The notes under the pieces are model-generated. The model worked only from the letters and a program-made list of their open reading frames with translations. It had not been told where the DNA came from and did not search any database. DNA of 64,000 bases from Hymenobacter piscis. GTDB taxonomy: Bacteria; Bacteroidota; Bacteroidia; Cytophagales; Hymenobacteraceae. Both the position numbers and the translations under genes were made by a program. The stretch is from positions 38,667 to 102,666 of the forward strand of contig NZ_JAHHZN010000014.1 of the NCBI RefSeq assembly GCF_018760735.1, written 5' to 3'. Below, piece by piece: positions 8,437-17,401 of this stretch (its first letter is position 1; each line of letters begins with the position of its first letter).

Positions 8437-9990
8437 ATGCAACCTCCCATCACTACCCCTGTGGACCCGGCCGCCGCTGCGCCCGCCGCCACTGCCCCGG
8501 CTCCTGCCGCTGCACCCCGCAAGGATTGGGGGGCCTGGGCCAAGAAAAACTGGATGCTCCTGGCTGCTGGAGGCCTCGTGCTTCTGTTTGCCGGGCTGTA
8601 CTTGTGGGTGCAATCGGCCATGAACGATATGGCCGACTCTAACCCCACCGTCGCCGGCTCGACGGAGCACATCGAGGGCGACGTACTAAACAATGCAGTA
8701 GTTATGCCGCAGTCGGGCGACAAGACTAAAAGCTACGATGAGCTGCAGGCTCAGGAAAGCAACTCCTTTCCTACCCAGCAGGTTACGCCCGACGAACTGC
8801 AGGCCCAGCAGAAAGCAATGTACGCGTCGGATTCCATCGAGGCCCGCAAGCAGCGCCGCGCCCAGCAGCAGCAGATTTCGGCCGAACAGGCCATTGTACG
8901 GGACCAGTACGCCCGCACGGCGCGGGCCCGTAACATGGATACGGTCGTAGTAACGGCCCGCGACCCGCAGACCGGCCAGTACACCCAGCGCCGCCAGGTA
9001 TATCACCGTACGCCCGCCACCAACAGCGCCGGCTTCGTCGGTGGCGGCAGTGGCGGTGGGGGCACCTACGGCGGGGGCAACAGCTACGCCCGCTCCTCGG
9101 CTCCCCGCGCCCCACGCCGCCCCCTGCGCGACCGGGATGGTGCCTTGTATGAAACCAACGATGAAGTTAACTCGATGCTGCGCGAAGGTGGGCCGGACGT
9201 GCAGCGGGCCTACGAGCGTATGACCGGGCGCCGGTACCGGCCCCTTGACTCCGACGTAGAGCTTTCCGAGCAGAACCGGAAGGCCATGCAGTACGTGCCC
9301 GGCATGGATGGCTTCTACACGGTGAAATACCGGGGGCGCAACGCCTCTCCGGCGGATGACGCGGAAAACGCGGTGGCCGCCGATCCCTTCTACCGGGCCG
9401 TCATCAGCGGCACCCAGAACGTGCGTACCGGCTCGGTGGTGCTGCTACGCTTTGACGAGGATGTGACCCTGCAGGGCGTCCCTTTCCCCCGCAACCAGCT
9501 GATGGCCGCCGTGGTGTCGGTGGAATCCAACCGCGTCACGTTCCAGATTGACCGCATCGGTCCCTACCGCATTGCTGCCCAGGTGTACAATACCCTGTAC
9601 ATGCCCGGTATTATGATCGACCCCTCGAAGCGGGCTCCGGTGGATGCCAGCCAGCAGGGCTTCGGCCAGACGGCCATGAGCAGCGGCCTCAACGACCTTT
9701 CCTATAGCATTGACCGCAGCCAGTCCGCCGCCAACAGCGTGCAGGGCATTGCCGGCCGCATGGGCGTCACCATGCTCCAGCGGATGCCCCAGCGAGGCCG
9801 CAAGCTGCGTGAGGTGCTTCTTCCCGACGGCTACCCCGTCCTTATCACCGTTGCTTCGCAGAACGCCGCCGGCTCACCGGCCCAGCGTGCGACCGGCCCG
9901 ATGGGCCAGGACGGCAACCCCCTCCAGTCCAGCTTTATGAGCGGCACTGGCCAGGGCGGCTACGCCGGCCAGGAACGAGGCAACCGATAA
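8437..9990 (+). CDS. traM: TraM-like conjugal transfer protein (VirB10 type)
   Basis: 517 aa. Pro/Ala-rich cytoplasmic N-terminus, one membrane segment (NWMLLAAGGLVLLFAGLYLWV), a long Gln-rich periplasmic linker with a Gly-rich stretch (GGGSGGGGTYGGG), and a C-terminal domain with FYRAVISGTQNVRTGSVVLL, FPRNQLMAAVVSVESNRVTF and REVLLPDGYPVLI. That C-domain is the TraM/VirB10-like part that reaches the outer membrane complex. It should bridge the inner membrane and the TraN ring. Follows traN after 3 nt, so likely coupled. Confidence 0.85.
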   Translation: MQPPITTPVDPAAAAPAATAPAPAAAPRKDWGAWAKKNWMLLAAGGLVLLFAGLYLWVQSAMNDMADSNPTVAGSTEHIEGDVLNNAVVMPQSGDKTKSYDELQAQESNSFPTQQVTPDELQAQQKAMYASDSIEARKQRRAQQQQISAEQAIVRDQYARTARARNMDTVVVTARDPQTGQYTQRRQVYHRTPATNSAGFVGGGSGGGGTYGGGNSYARSSAPRAPRRPLRDRDGALYETNDEVNSMLREGGPDVQRAYERMTGRRYRPLDSDVELSEQNRKAMQYVPGMDGFYTVKYRGRNASPADDAENAVAADPFYRAVISGTQNVRTGSVVLLRFDEDVTLQGVPFPRNQLMAAVVSVESNRVTFQIDRIGPYRIAAQVYNTLYMPGIMIDPSKRAPVDASQQGFGQTAMSSGLNDLSYSIDRSQSAANSVQGIAGRMGVTMLQRMPQRGRKLREVLLPDGYPVLITVASQNAAGSPAQRATGPMGQDGNPLQSSFMSGTGQGGYAGQERGNR

Positions 9991-10020
9991 GGCTTTATTC
10001 ACCCTAAACCCTTTTCACTT

Positions 10021-10929
10021 ATGCTTAACCGATTTTCGAAGTGGGGAATCATGGCAGTGGTGCTGGCCGGCGCGCAGCTGGCGCCCACCATTGCGCAGGC
10101 TACCGGTGCGCCCGTGGTGGACGTTGGCCACATTGCCATGCAGATCAACAAGTTCGTGAAGGAAACCCAGAACTGGGCCAAAACCATCCAGAACTACCAG
10201 ATTGTAAAAGATGGGCTCAGCGTCGCCCGCGACGCCCGCGACATCACCAATCAGGTTAAAAGCCTGACCGACCAGGTACGCAGCATCTCCCAGGACGCCC
10301 TGAACCTGAACCGGAAGATTCAGGATGATTTGCGAAAGGTGGCCAGCCTAAAAGATATGAAGCTCGCCCAGGTCCCGGAGCTGATGGGCACGGCCCTGGA
10401 CGCCACCACCACGAAGGGCGGCCTGCTCAACCACATGGGCAGCTACTCGCTGGCCCGGCAGTTTCAGCAGAACCTACTGGCCGGCACCCAGCAGGGCTAC
10501 GAGGTGGCCACCCAAAAGCTGGACCGTTACCACCTCTCGGGCTCTACCCGCCAGGACTACAAAACGATTCAGCAGCAGGGCCACGAGCAGGCCTTTGCCG
10601 CGCTGGCCGTGTCCGACCTGGTGCAGCAGCAGCGGGTGCAGCAGGCCGGGGAATACAAGCGCATCGCTGATGAGATGACCCGTCAGTCGATCGAGGCGCA
10701 GGCCTCCCTGCGCAACGAGGGCCGCTACGCCATGACTGAGGGGGAGCGCATGTCGCGCCTGCAGGAATGCGCCAACACCATGATGCAGGCCCAGCAGATG
10801 CGCCAGCAGGCGGATGAGCTGCTGCTCGCCGCCACGCAGCCCACCCCGGCCCGGCAGGCCGCTAACCTGGTTATTGCCGACCGACAGTTTTCCGCCAGCC
10901 TCGCCCAGGTCGGCCGGCAGTTCAACTAA
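10021..10929 (+). CDS. VirB5/TrbJ-like exported coiled-coil transfer protein
   Basis: 302 aa with a signal peptide (cleavage near IAQA). The mature N-terminus VVDVGHIAMQINKFVKETQNWAK followed by helical Gln-rich sequence is the VirB5/TrbJ pattern: a long coiled-coil hairpin located in the periplasm or at the pilus tip. In Bacteroidota operons this place is usually taken by TraI/DUF4141, and the protein may be a distant member of that family. It lies between traM and traO in the same operon, 31 nt after traM. Confidence 0.7.
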   Translation: MLNRFSKWGIMAVVLAGAQLAPTIAQATGAPVVDVGHIAMQINKFVKETQNWAKTIQNYQIVKDGLSVARDARDITNQVKSLTDQVRSISQDALNLNRKIQDDLRKVASLKDMKLAQVPELMGTALDATTTKGGLLNHMGSYSLARQFQQNLLAGTQQGYEVATQKLDRYHLSGSTRQDYKTIQQQGHEQAFAALAVSDLVQQQRVQQAGEYKRIADEMTRQSIEAQASLRNEGRYAMTEGERMSRLQECANTMMQAQQMRQQADELLLAATQPTPARQAANLVIADRQFSASLAQVGRQFN

Positions 10930-10954
10930 TCCTCTGTAAAAATTCCGTACTCCA

Positions 10955-11503
10955 ATGCTCCGTCTCTTCCGTCATTCATTTGTTTTCCTGGCCGGCGCCC
11001 TGACGCTGACCACCACTGCTTCCGCGCAGCGCCATATCCGCCACCTCAACAGCCTTACCCCCAGCTACGGTTCGACCGAGCCCGGGCGGGTAGTGGGGTT
11101 GAGTTACGGGCGGTTTCTGACCAATACCACGCGCCTCGACGTGCTGGCCACCCGTGAGCGGGGCCAGGGCCGGCAGGGAATAGGGGAGTTCTCCGCGTAT
11201 GGGGTAGCCGTCGGCGGCTCCCGGCAACTATTCCGCGTTGGGCAGTGCGTGTACGTGCACGCGCAGGGCCTGGTACTGGGGCGCTACGAGCGTAAGCAGG
11301 AAAACAATACGGGCGGCCGGGATGGCGGCAAAGCCCCGCAGGGCGCGGCCGTAGGGCCGCTGCTGGGCCTGGATACGGATGTGTACCTGGCAGACGCAGT
11401 TTCGGTCGCGCTGTCGGCCCAGAAAGGCTATCTGTGGCTGAATCCGCAGATTGACCGCTGGCCCGGCTTTTACTCGGTCGGTCTGCGTTTCCATTTTCGC
11501 TGA
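10955..11503 (+). CDS. traO: TraO-like outer-membrane conjugal transfer protein
   Basis: 182 aa. A signal peptide ending near ASAQ is followed by alternating beta-strand sequence with aromatic ends, finishing in YSVGLRFHFR, the typical terminal strand of a Bacteroidota outer-membrane barrel. Size and place (end of the tra operon) fit TraO. One Cys pair candidate is absent (a single Cys near residue 93). It is followed by a GC-rich hairpin at 11529-11552. Confidence 0.72.
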   Translation: MLRLFRHSFVFLAGALTLTTTASAQRHIRHLNSLTPSYGSTEPGRVVGLSYGRFLTNTTRLDVLATRERGQGRQGIGEFSAYGVAVGGSRQLFRVGQCVYVHAQGLVLGRYERKQENNTGGRDGGKAPQGAAVGPLLGLDTDVYLADAVSVALSAQKGYLWLNPQIDRWPGFYSVGLRFHFR

Positions 11504-11528
11504 GCCTGACGGACTCAGCACCGCCGGC

Positions 11529-11552
11529 AGCCCGGCCCCCCTGGGGTCGGGC
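11529..11552 (+). terminator. candidate terminator of the transfer operon
   Basis: AGCCCGGCCCC and GGGGTCGGGCT form an 11-bp stem (one G-T pair) with a very short loop, 26 nt after the traO stop. The following bases are A/T-rich but contain no T run, so strength is uncertain. Confidence 0.45.
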
Positions 11553-11578
11553 TACTTATTTACCGGCCTGTTTTTTGC

Positions 11579-11588
11579 CGTATATTCT
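11579..11588 (+). promoter_or_regulatory. candidate -7 box (CGTATATTCT)
   Basis: CGTATATTCT lies 30 nt before the ATG of the 84-aa gene. The same CGTATATT core occurs at 24341 (+) and, in the CGTATAWTA form, upstream of several minus-strand genes, so it is probably the plasmid's common -7 element. Confidence 0.4.
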
Positions 11589-11617
11589 TTCTGCGTTTCA
11601 CCTTTATTCAGCCCATC

Positions 11618-11872
11618 ATGTCATCTGCCGTTCAGAACCTAACTGCCTACGAAACTGCGCTGAGCCTGCCGGAAGCCGTTCAGCAGGAACTCTACAATCT
11701 GCTCTACAAACTGGATATTACGCCCGCCACGCTCCCGGATATGGTCCCGCAGCTGGCCGAACAGCTGACCCCGATGTACGAGCACGCGTACGGGGTGGCC
11801 GTTACGCATCAGCGGGAACTGGAAGCCCTGGTATTGTCCGATGCGCAACGGTACCTTCAGGAACGAAAATAG
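11618..11872 (+). CDS. hypothetical protein, 84 aa
   Basis: Small acidic helical protein (residues 10-30 ALSLPEAVQQELYNLLYKL; middle MVPQLAEQLTPMYEHAYG). No family recognised. It has its own candidate -7 box 30 nt upstream and a strong terminator right behind it (11887-11922), so it is probably a single-gene unit between the tra operon and the umuDC operon. Confidence 0.75.
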   Translation: MSSAVQNLTAYETALSLPEAVQQELYNLLYKLDITPATLPDMVPQLAEQLTPMYEHAYGVAVTHQRELEALVLSDAQRYLQERK

Positions 11873-11886
11873 GTCGCATGACCAAT

Positions 11887-11922
11887 AAAAAAGCCCTCGC
11901 GTACCGAAGCGAGGGCTTTTTT
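11887..11922. terminator. bidirectional intrinsic terminator
   Basis: Perfect 14-bp stem AAAAAAGCCCTCGC / GCGAGGGCTTTTTT with an 8-nt loop. T runs occur on both strands, so it ends the 84-aa gene (+) and the umuDC/receiver operon (-), which converge here. Confidence 0.9.
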
Positions 11923-11940
11923 ATTGAATGTTGGGCAATG

Positions 11941-13119
11941 TTATTCAGGCTGGCCAAGCGCCCGCCGTATGCCGGCCTGAAGCGCAAGGTCAGTAAACGG
12001 CTTGCTCACGTAGCCCTGCACTACCCCAGCCTGCACCTGGGCCTGCAGCATTTTCGAGGGGTACGCCGATACCAGCAGAACGGGGATGCCGTACTGCTGC
12101 CGGACCTTTTGGGCCAGCTCAACCCCCGTCATTTCTCCCTCCAGTTTTATGTTCGTTACGACCAGGGAAACCCGGGCCGTTCGCAGCGCGTCCAGCGCTT
12201 CCTGTCCCGAGCAAACAGACTCCAGGGCCGTATACCCCATCCGTTGTACGCTGCGCCCCATCTCCCCCGCTATTAGCCCATCATCTTCAACGATTAGGAT
12301 ACTGCCTGCTGCTACGGCCGCGGTAGTAGCTGCAGGGGCCTCCCCTGCTTGCTGGGAGAGCATTGCCTGCTGGTGGGGCTGGTTCAGCGCCAGATAGGAT
12401 ATCAGCAATCCCAGGGCCGCGATAATCAGGTTCAGGTATTCCCGGAACGTCTTGCCCGCGTCATTGCCCTGCGCTACCAGCTGTTTCAGCAAGTGGCCGT
12501 TCTGCTGCTCCAGGCTCACGAGCTGGGCTAAAGCCGCCTGGACCTTATCAATGGTGGCATCGGTGCGGGTGGGCTGGACAATGGCGGCCGTCATGCTCTG
12601 CAGCTGTTGCAGCTGCTGGGTGGCATCCGGCTGATGCTCCAGCTCCTGCAGCAAGTGCTGGCCATAGTCTTCCAGGTCGGGTAATTCTGCACTGTGCTCA
12701 GCGGCCGCCTCCCGCAGCTGATACATGAAATCGGTCTGCCAGGCGGCCAGCTCCCGAAACGAACGGGCATAATCACCGATAGCAGCCAGGACGGGCATCG
12801 GCCAAGGACTTGGGACAACGCCCGTGGCCAGGATGTTCTGACTGACCTGACTGCCAATGGAGGCCAGCAGGCTACCTAACTGCTGGCCGGGCAACTGCTG
12901 GCGAACTGCTTCAGGCAGCTGCATCTGGTCCAGTAATGCCGCCGGCATGGCGGCACTAAACTGGCTGGCTATTGCCTCCAAGGGCTGGAACTGCTGCCGG
13001 TATGCCGCCATCCACCCCGGCGTAATAACCGACTGATTAACCATTTCCTGTATTCGCCGGAGCGGTTCCAGGGCATTGAGCAACCCTGAGAAGTGTCCGG
13101 TAAACTGATGATCATCCAT
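11941..13119 (-). CDS. membrane-anchored protein with degenerate receiver domain
   Basis: 392 aa. Residues 1-230 are helical, Gln/Leu-rich and unrecognised; about 231-248 form one membrane segment (LIIAALGLLISYLAL); about 272-388 are a CheY-like receiver. The receiver keeps the acidic pair (LIVEDD), the Ser of VSAYPS and the Lys of YVSKPF, but the phosphate-accepting Asp is Asn323 (codon AAC, 12151-12153, in LVVTNIKL). It therefore probably cannot be phosphorylated in the usual way. The start is 9 nt after the umuC stop, so it is the third gene of the umuDC operon, an unusual setting. Possible roles: a DNA-damage-linked membrane signal or immunity protein; both are guesses. Confidence 0.8.
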   Translation of the reverse strand: MDDHQFTGHFSGLLNALEPLRRIQEMVNQSVITPGWMAAYRQQFQPLEAIASQFSAAMPAALLDQMQLPEAVRQQLPGQQLGSLLASIGSQVSQNILATGVVPSPWPMPVLAAIGDYARSFRELAAWQTDFMYQLREAAAEHSAELPDLEDYGQHLLQELEHQPDATQQLQQLQSMTAAIVQPTRTDATIDKVQAALAQLVSLEQQNGHLLKQLVAQGNDAGKTFREYLNLIIAALGLLISYLALNQPHQQAMLSQQAGEAPAATTAAVAAGSILIVEDDGLIAGEMGRSVQRMGYTALESVCSGQEALDALRTARVSLVVTNIKLEGEMTGVELAQKVRQQYGIPVLLVSAYPSKMLQAQVQAGVVQGYVSKPFTDLALQAGIRRALGQPE

Positions 13120-13128
13120 GGTCCTGCG

Positions 13129-14433
13129 TTAATTGATGAACAGTAAGTCTTCAAGCCGGGTCGTATAGGCCGGACTTCGCCACTGGCTCTTACTTTGCCA
13201 GGGGGCAGCTTCGCCGGCCGGCGCAACGGCGCACCCAACCGTGACTTTACCCCGCCCGAATTTAGCATTAAGCTGGTCGAGGCATTGCATCAGCTCCGGC
13301 CGACCTGCCGCGGCCGGCGCGGCTGGGCTGGTGAACAGATCCAGCTGCCGCCCCTGGCCCGGGGGCTCCAGCCCATCGAGCACCACGCCGGCTTTCGTGT
13401 AGGCCGCGCCGGGTTCCCATAGCCGGTCCAGCAGACCCCGCCCGACCTGCAGCAGCCGCAAGGTGTCGGCCGTGGGGCCGCCGGGTAGCGTCAGCGTCGC
13501 CGACCGCCCGGCCGGGCCAACGAGTCCCGGATCAAACCGATTCTTACTCAGGTACACCGTGACAATGTGGGCCTCGTCGCCCTGCGCCCGCAGTTTCTCG
13601 GCGGCCTTGATCAGGTAGGTGCTGACGGCCCCCCACACGGCCTCCCGGTCCTGGAGCACCTGGCCGAACGTGCGCGAATAGCTCAGGCTCTGCCGGCGCA
13701 ATGAACCGTCCTCGGACGGCAGCAGGCCCTGGCAGGGCTGGCCGCGCAGCTCCTGCACCAGCCGCCACCCGACGATGCCGCCCAGGTATTTGCGGGCCCA
13801 CCCTTCCGAGACGCCGGCCAGCTGCCAGGCCGTAGCCAAGCCGTGCTGCTGCAGCGTCCGGGCGTATTGGCCTCCGATACCCCACACATCCCCCACCGGC
13901 AACGCCCGCAGCGCCCGTTCCCGCCGGCTTTCCGTATCGAGCACCAGCACGCCCTGCAGTTCGGCGTACTTCTTGGCCAGGCGGTTGGCAACCTTGGCCA
14001 GCGTCTTGGTCGGGGCCACCCCGACGCAGGATGGCAGCCCAGTGCAGGCCAGCACGTCCTGTTTCGCCTCCCGCGCAATTCGCAGGGGCGGCAGCAGGTA
14101 TCGTTCCATGCCGTGCAGGTCTAGAAAGGCCTCGTCAATGGAGTAGATTTCAATGGGGGCATGGCTGGCCAGCCGCCGCATAAAACGGGCGCTCAGGTCC
14201 CCGTACAGGGCGTAATTTGAGCTGAGCGCGTGGCCCTGCAGCCGCCGCAGCTGCTCGCGTATTTCGAAGTAGGGGACGCCGCGGCGGATACCGCTGGCTT
14301 TCGCCTCGGCCGACAAGCTCACGACCGACCCATCATTGTTGCTCAGGATAACGACGGGTACGCCCTCCAGGCGGGGCTGGAAAACCCGCTCACAGGAAAC
14401 GTAGAAGTTCGTGCCGTCAACCAGGGCAAACAT
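13129..14433 (-). CDS. umuC: UmuC, Y-family translesion DNA polymerase
   Basis: 434 aa from the ATG at 14433 (an upstream in-frame ATG at 14487 adds 18 residues without homology). Motifs of Y-family polymerases are in order: [19 protein letters not shown] with the first metal-binding Asp, [32 protein letters not shown] with the catalytic Asp-Glu pair, and the helix-hairpin-helix part [12 protein letters not shown]. UmuC copies past damaged bases after activation by cleaved UmuD. Lies 67 nt after umuD and 9 nt before the receiver gene. Plasmid-borne umuDC pairs are common on conjugative elements and raise mutation and damage tolerance. Confidence 0.95.
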   Translation of the reverse strand: MFALVDGTNFYVSCERVFQPRLEGVPVVILSNNDGSVVSLSAEAKASGIRRGVPYFEIREQLRRLQGHALSSNYALYGDLSARFMRRLASHAPIEIYSIDEAFLDLHGMERYLLPPLRIAREAKQDVLACTGLPSCVGVAPTKTLAKVANRLAKKYAELQGVLVLDTESRRERALRALPVGDVWGIGGQYARTLQQHGLATAWQLAGVSEGWARKYLGGIVGWRLVQELRGQPCQGLLPSEDGSLRRQSLSYSRTFGQVLQDREAVWGAVSTYLIKAAEKLRAQGDEAHIVTVYLSKNRFDPGLVGPAGRSATLTLPGGPTADTLRLLQVGRGLLDRLWEPGAAYTKAGVVLDGLEPPGQGRQLDLFTSPAAPAAAGRPELMQCLDQLNAKFGRGKVTVGCAVAPAGEAAPWQSKSQWRSPAYTTRLEDLLFIN

Positions 14434-14500
14434 GGGCGGTGGGGAAGAAAGGTGAAAAAGTATCGACGCCGGCGTGATAGGGGGCATGAGGCTCCTTTCG

Positions 14501-14968
14501 TTACTCCCGTGTGCGCAGCAGCGCCGTCAGCTTGCCCGGTATCAGCTCGTGCACCACATGCGTTACCACGCCCCAGATGCGCAGGCTTTCCGGCTCGGTA
14601 ATTTCAAAGGGCTGGTAGGCCGGATTTTCCGGCTTCAGCCACCAGGTATTTCCCTCGCGTACCAGGCGCTTCACGGTGCATTCTCCCTCGATGACGGCTA
14701 CCACAATCATGTTGTGGTCCGCCTCCAGGTGCTTATCAACCGCCAGCAGGTCGCCGGTGTGAATCTCGGCCCCGCTCATACTCTCCCCGCTTACGCGCAC
14801 CAGGTACGTGGCATCCGGGTGGCGGAACAGCAGCCGGTTCATATCGAACAATTCCGCCATTTCCTCAGAGGCCGGGGACGGAAAACCGGCCGGTACCAGG
14901 GAGCTGAAAACCGGAATCCAATGGGTCGTGGTGGGTTCGGGAACGGGGAGAAGCGAAACGGTGGCCAT
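14501..14968 (-). CDS. umuD: UmuD, self-cleaving polymerase V subunit
   Basis: 155 aa from the ATG at 14968 (a TTG six codons upstream is also open). It has the Ala-Gly cleavage site in PAGFPSPA, the catalytic Ser in GESMSG and the catalytic Lys in CTVKRLV, as in UmuD and LexA-type S24 peptidases. There is no DNA-binding N-domain, so it is UmuD and not a repressor. First gene of the umuD-umuC-receiver operon; an inverted repeat at 15009-15021 lies 41 nt upstream and may be its operator. Confidence 0.92.
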   Translation of the reverse strand: MATVSLLPVPEPTTTHWIPVFSSLVPAGFPSPASEEMAELFDMNRLLFRHPDATYLVRVSGESMSGAEIHTGDLLAVDKHLEADHNMIVVAVIEGECTVKRLVREGNTWWLKPENPAYQPFEITEPESLRIWGVVTHVVHELIPGKLTALLRTRE

Positions 14969-15008
14969 GGGAACTACTACGGGCAAAAGCCCAACTTAGC
15001 TAAAGATT

Positions 15009-15021
15009 ATAGCAAAGCTAT
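15009..15021. promoter_or_regulatory. candidate operator ATAGC-AAA-GCTAT upstream of umuD
   Basis: Perfect 5+5 inverted repeat with a 3-nt centre, nested inside a looser TTAGC (14996) / GCTAA (15028) repeat, in the AT-rich gap between umuD (-) and the 101-aa gene (+). Position and symmetry suit a repressor site that controls the damage-inducible operon. I do not know the SOS box of this group, so assignment to LexA is not claimed. Confidence 0.4.
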
Positions 15022-15147
15022 ATGCTGGCTAATAAAACTAGGCAAAACTTTTTTTCCGGAAACTGGTCGCGCGGCACTAACGGCACCCTATTTACCCGTG
15101 TTCACGGCCGGGAACACCCTCATTCCACAGTTCTCCTTTTTGTATTC

Positions 15148-15453
15148 ATGAGTTTACCTACTCTGCCCTCTACCAAGTACGCCTGGGGCGCCGCCGTGCT
15201 GGTTTCCAGCCTTTCGCTCACCACCCCGCTGCTGTACTGGCACCATCCGTGGCTGTATGCCGGGACGAACCTACTGCTGGCCGGCTTGCTGGCCCTGCAG
15301 ATGCTCCTGGCTCACCTACCCGACATTTTCAAGGCGCTCGGCCAGATGCGGCTGAACATCAGCAAAGGCCAATCCCTACTCCTAAACGCCTCGCCACCCA
15401 TCAAACGTCACCGGCGCAAAACGCCCGCCCGCAAAGCACCCCGCGCTAAATAG
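15148..15453 (+). CDS. small membrane protein, 101 aa
   Basis: An open frame extends upstream to 15022, but the ATG at 15148 starts the natural protein. Two membrane segments (YAWGAAVLVSSLSLTTPLLYW and LYAGTNLLLAGLLALQMLLAH) form a hairpin; the C-terminal 25 residues are very basic (IKRHRRKTPARKAPRAK) and would face the cytoplasm. No family recognised. It is divergent from umuD and separated from the following XRE gene by 79 nt. Confidence 0.6.
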   Translation: MSLPTLPSTKYAWGAAVLVSSLSLTTPLLYWHHPWLYAGTNLLLAGLLALQMLLAHLPDIFKALGQMRLNISKGQSLLLNASPPIKRHRRKTPARKAPRAK

Positions 15454-15532
15454 GGTCCGCGAAAAGGTGAAAAGAAGGCACCTACTGGTTTTCTTCCCAA
15501 CCGCCCCACAGCTTTGTAAAAACGCCTCGCCC

Positions 15533-16348
15533 ATGAGCTTACACCTTCGCTTGAAAAACCTGCGCGGCCTGCGCAAACTGACCCAGCAGCAGATGGCCGA
15601 TCAACTGCACATGACCCGGCCCAACTATTCCAAGCTGGAGAAGCGGCCCACCAACATCCGGATCGAACTACTGCAGCGGATGGCAGCGGTATTACAAGTG
15701 CCCCCAGGCCTGCTGTTCTCCGCGCAGCTCTTCGACACGGCGGAGTCTGCTACCGCGTGGAATGAGTTTGATCTGATGCTGGAAATGGCCTACGAGCACA
15801 TGAGCTATAACGTGGCCGTCATCCCCTACGATGAGTTAACTCTGGAACAACTGGCCCTGGTCACCAGTAAAGGATACGGCTCCCGGGAAGCGTATGAGAA
15901 TACCCCTCTGCAGGGCCGGCTGTACTCGCACGGCCCCCGGCAGATCCTGGATCAGCTGTTTCGGGGCCTGGGCTTTTCGACTCTGTTTGAGCATTATCTG
16001 GTGGAACACCCCACCTGGCTGCAACGGTGGGCAACCTACTCGCTGCGCGAAGAGCGCCAGAAAGTGCTGGCCCTGCTGCCGGCCGGGGAGCAGGAAAACT
16101 ATCCCGAGGAGCCCGAAGTTGATGAGCGCGACTACCTGCTTGTATTCTCCATCTCCCTGAATATGCCGGATGGTACTGAGCAGCATTTAGAACTGGCTCA
16201 GCGCGACATTCCGGAAGGCCTGGACGAAGAGCAGGCCCTGCAGCAGCTCATTCGCACGCGTGGGGCGGTTGATGGCGACATTCGGTGTTTCACCTTTGAT
16301 GGGTATACAATGATTTGGGACATTGTAACCGATATCTACAGTATCTGA
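15533..16348 (+). CDS. XRE-family transcriptional regulator with large C-domain
   Basis: 271 aa from the ATG at 15533. Residues about 4-58 are a Cro/C1-type helix-turn-helix (LRLKNLRGLRKLTQQQMADQ, then TRPNYSKLEKRPTNI). The rest, about 200 residues, is acidic and unrecognised (DYLLVFSISLNMPDG near residue 205) and may be a ligand or partner domain. Possible target: the operator upstream of umuD, about 500 bp away, but nothing ties them directly. Converges with the next gene on the minus strand with only 13 nt between, and no terminator is seen there. Confidence 0.85.
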   Translation: MSLHLRLKNLRGLRKLTQQQMADQLHMTRPNYSKLEKRPTNIRIELLQRMAAVLQVPPGLLFSAQLFDTAESATAWNEFDLMLEMAYEHMSYNVAVIPYDELTLEQLALVTSKGYGSREAYENTPLQGRLYSHGPRQILDQLFRGLGFSTLFEHYLVEHPTWLQRWATYSLREERQKVLALLPAGEQENYPEEPEVDERDYLLVFSISLNMPDGTEQHLELAQRDIPEGLDEEQALQQLIRTRGAVDGDIRCFTFDGYTMIWDIVTDIYSI

Positions 16349-16361
16349 GCGCCTGCTAGGC

Positions 16362-17261
16362 CTATTCCTCGTCCGTCAAGTCGGCTTCCTCTTGCAGTTG
16401 CTGCAACACGTCGTCAATCTGCCGGCGGATGCTCAATAGCTGCTCCCGCACGCTGGCCCGCTGCGAGCGGGCCAGCGTGCGGGGTGCTTTCGTCTGTTCC
16501 TGCCAGTAGGCTTCTTCTGCTTCCTGCTCATGGCGCCGCCAGACCGCATCGTAGGTGTTTACCTTGGCGTAGGCGAAAGAGCTTCCCTGGTACTCCCGCT
16601 CGAAATAGTAGCGGGTACGTTCCCGGTAGCCGCTGCCGTCGCCGTTGGTCACGGCCCCGGACCAGCCGGGCACGACCTGCGGCACCGGCTCCCGGCTGAA
16701 GGCTTCCAGTTCCGGCAGCACTGCTTCGGCTCGCGCTACGGCCTCGGCCAGCTGCTCGCTGTGCTGCTCGAAATGTGGTGGCCCGCTACGCTGCCAGCAG
16801 GTAAACAGCTCACTCCATTGCAGGCGCTTCAGCAGAGCTTCCGCCCGCCGTTGCCATGCCACGGCGTGCTGCAGTGGAATGCCATCGGTATCATCCAACC
16901 GGTAGATACCCTCCAGTACCTGTTCTACCACCCCGCTACGCGTGTGCCACAGTTGCGCTGCTTGCTGCAACAGCTCGTCCAGCCGGGCAAAGTTGTCGTA
17001 CTCGTGGCCGGGAAGGTGGGGAATGGGGAATGCCTCCTGCTGGCGCAGCCGTCCGAGTAATCCAACAAAGGTGTTCGGGTGCAGCGGCCAGGTGCGCAGC
17101 GGCTGGCCGGGCTCCTCCAGGACGAACTGGGCCCGCCGGCTCCAGGCCTGCTGCGCGTTCAGCTCATAGTAAGGAATCAGCCACCAGCGCACGGCCGGCG
17201 AAACCGGCTGCTGCATCAGGTCGGCCAACGCGGCTTTATTCAGGACGGGCTGCTTACTCAT
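16362..17261 (-). CDS. hypothetical protein, 299 aa
   Basis: Trp- and Gln-rich soluble protein, no domain recognised. Segments: PAVRWWLIPYYELNAQQAWS near the N-terminus, LQWSELFTCWQRSGPPHFEQ in the middle, an acidic coiled-coil end (LLSIRRQIDDVLQQLQEEAD). The start ATG at 17261 is well placed facing the ImmA-like gene across a 140-bp gap. No signal peptide or membrane segment. Codon use matches neighbours. Confidence 0.75.
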   Translation of the reverse strand: MSKQPVLNKAALADLMQQPVSPAVRWWLIPYYELNAQQAWSRRAQFVLEEPGQPLRTWPLHPNTFVGLLGRLRQQEAFPIPHLPGHEYDNFARLDELLQQAAQLWHTRSGVVEQVLEGIYRLDDTDGIPLQHAVAWQRRAEALLKRLQWSELFTCWQRSGPPHFEQHSEQLAEAVARAEAVLPELEAFSREPVPQVVPGWSGAVTNGDGSGYRERTRYYFEREYQGSSFAYAKVNTYDAVWRRHEQEAEEAYWQEQTKAPRTLARSQRASVREQLLSIRRQIDDVLQQLQEEADLTDEE

Positions 17262-17302
17262 AAGGCGAAGGTACTACCCCCCGGCTGGTCTCCCTGCACA
17301 TA

Positions 17303-17310
17303 TACTTTTG
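17303..17310 (+). promoter_or_regulatory. candidate -7 box TACTTTTG
   Basis: TACTTTTG fits the Bacteroidota -7 consensus TAnnTTTG, 92 nt before the ImmA-like gene on the same strand. No clear -33 TTG is seen at the expected distance, so this is tentative. Confidence 0.35.
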
Positions 17311-17401
17311 TTACGTGGAATTATTCCAGGTAGCGGCTGGTTGCGAGTATGGAAAGCCACTTAGGCCATTTCCGTGACCCATTTTTTATCTATTCATACG
17401 T

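Noticed and set aside
13129..14968. LexA repressor in place of UmuD
   Set aside because: The protein has the S24 peptidase part but no DNA-binding N-domain, and it is followed by umuC.
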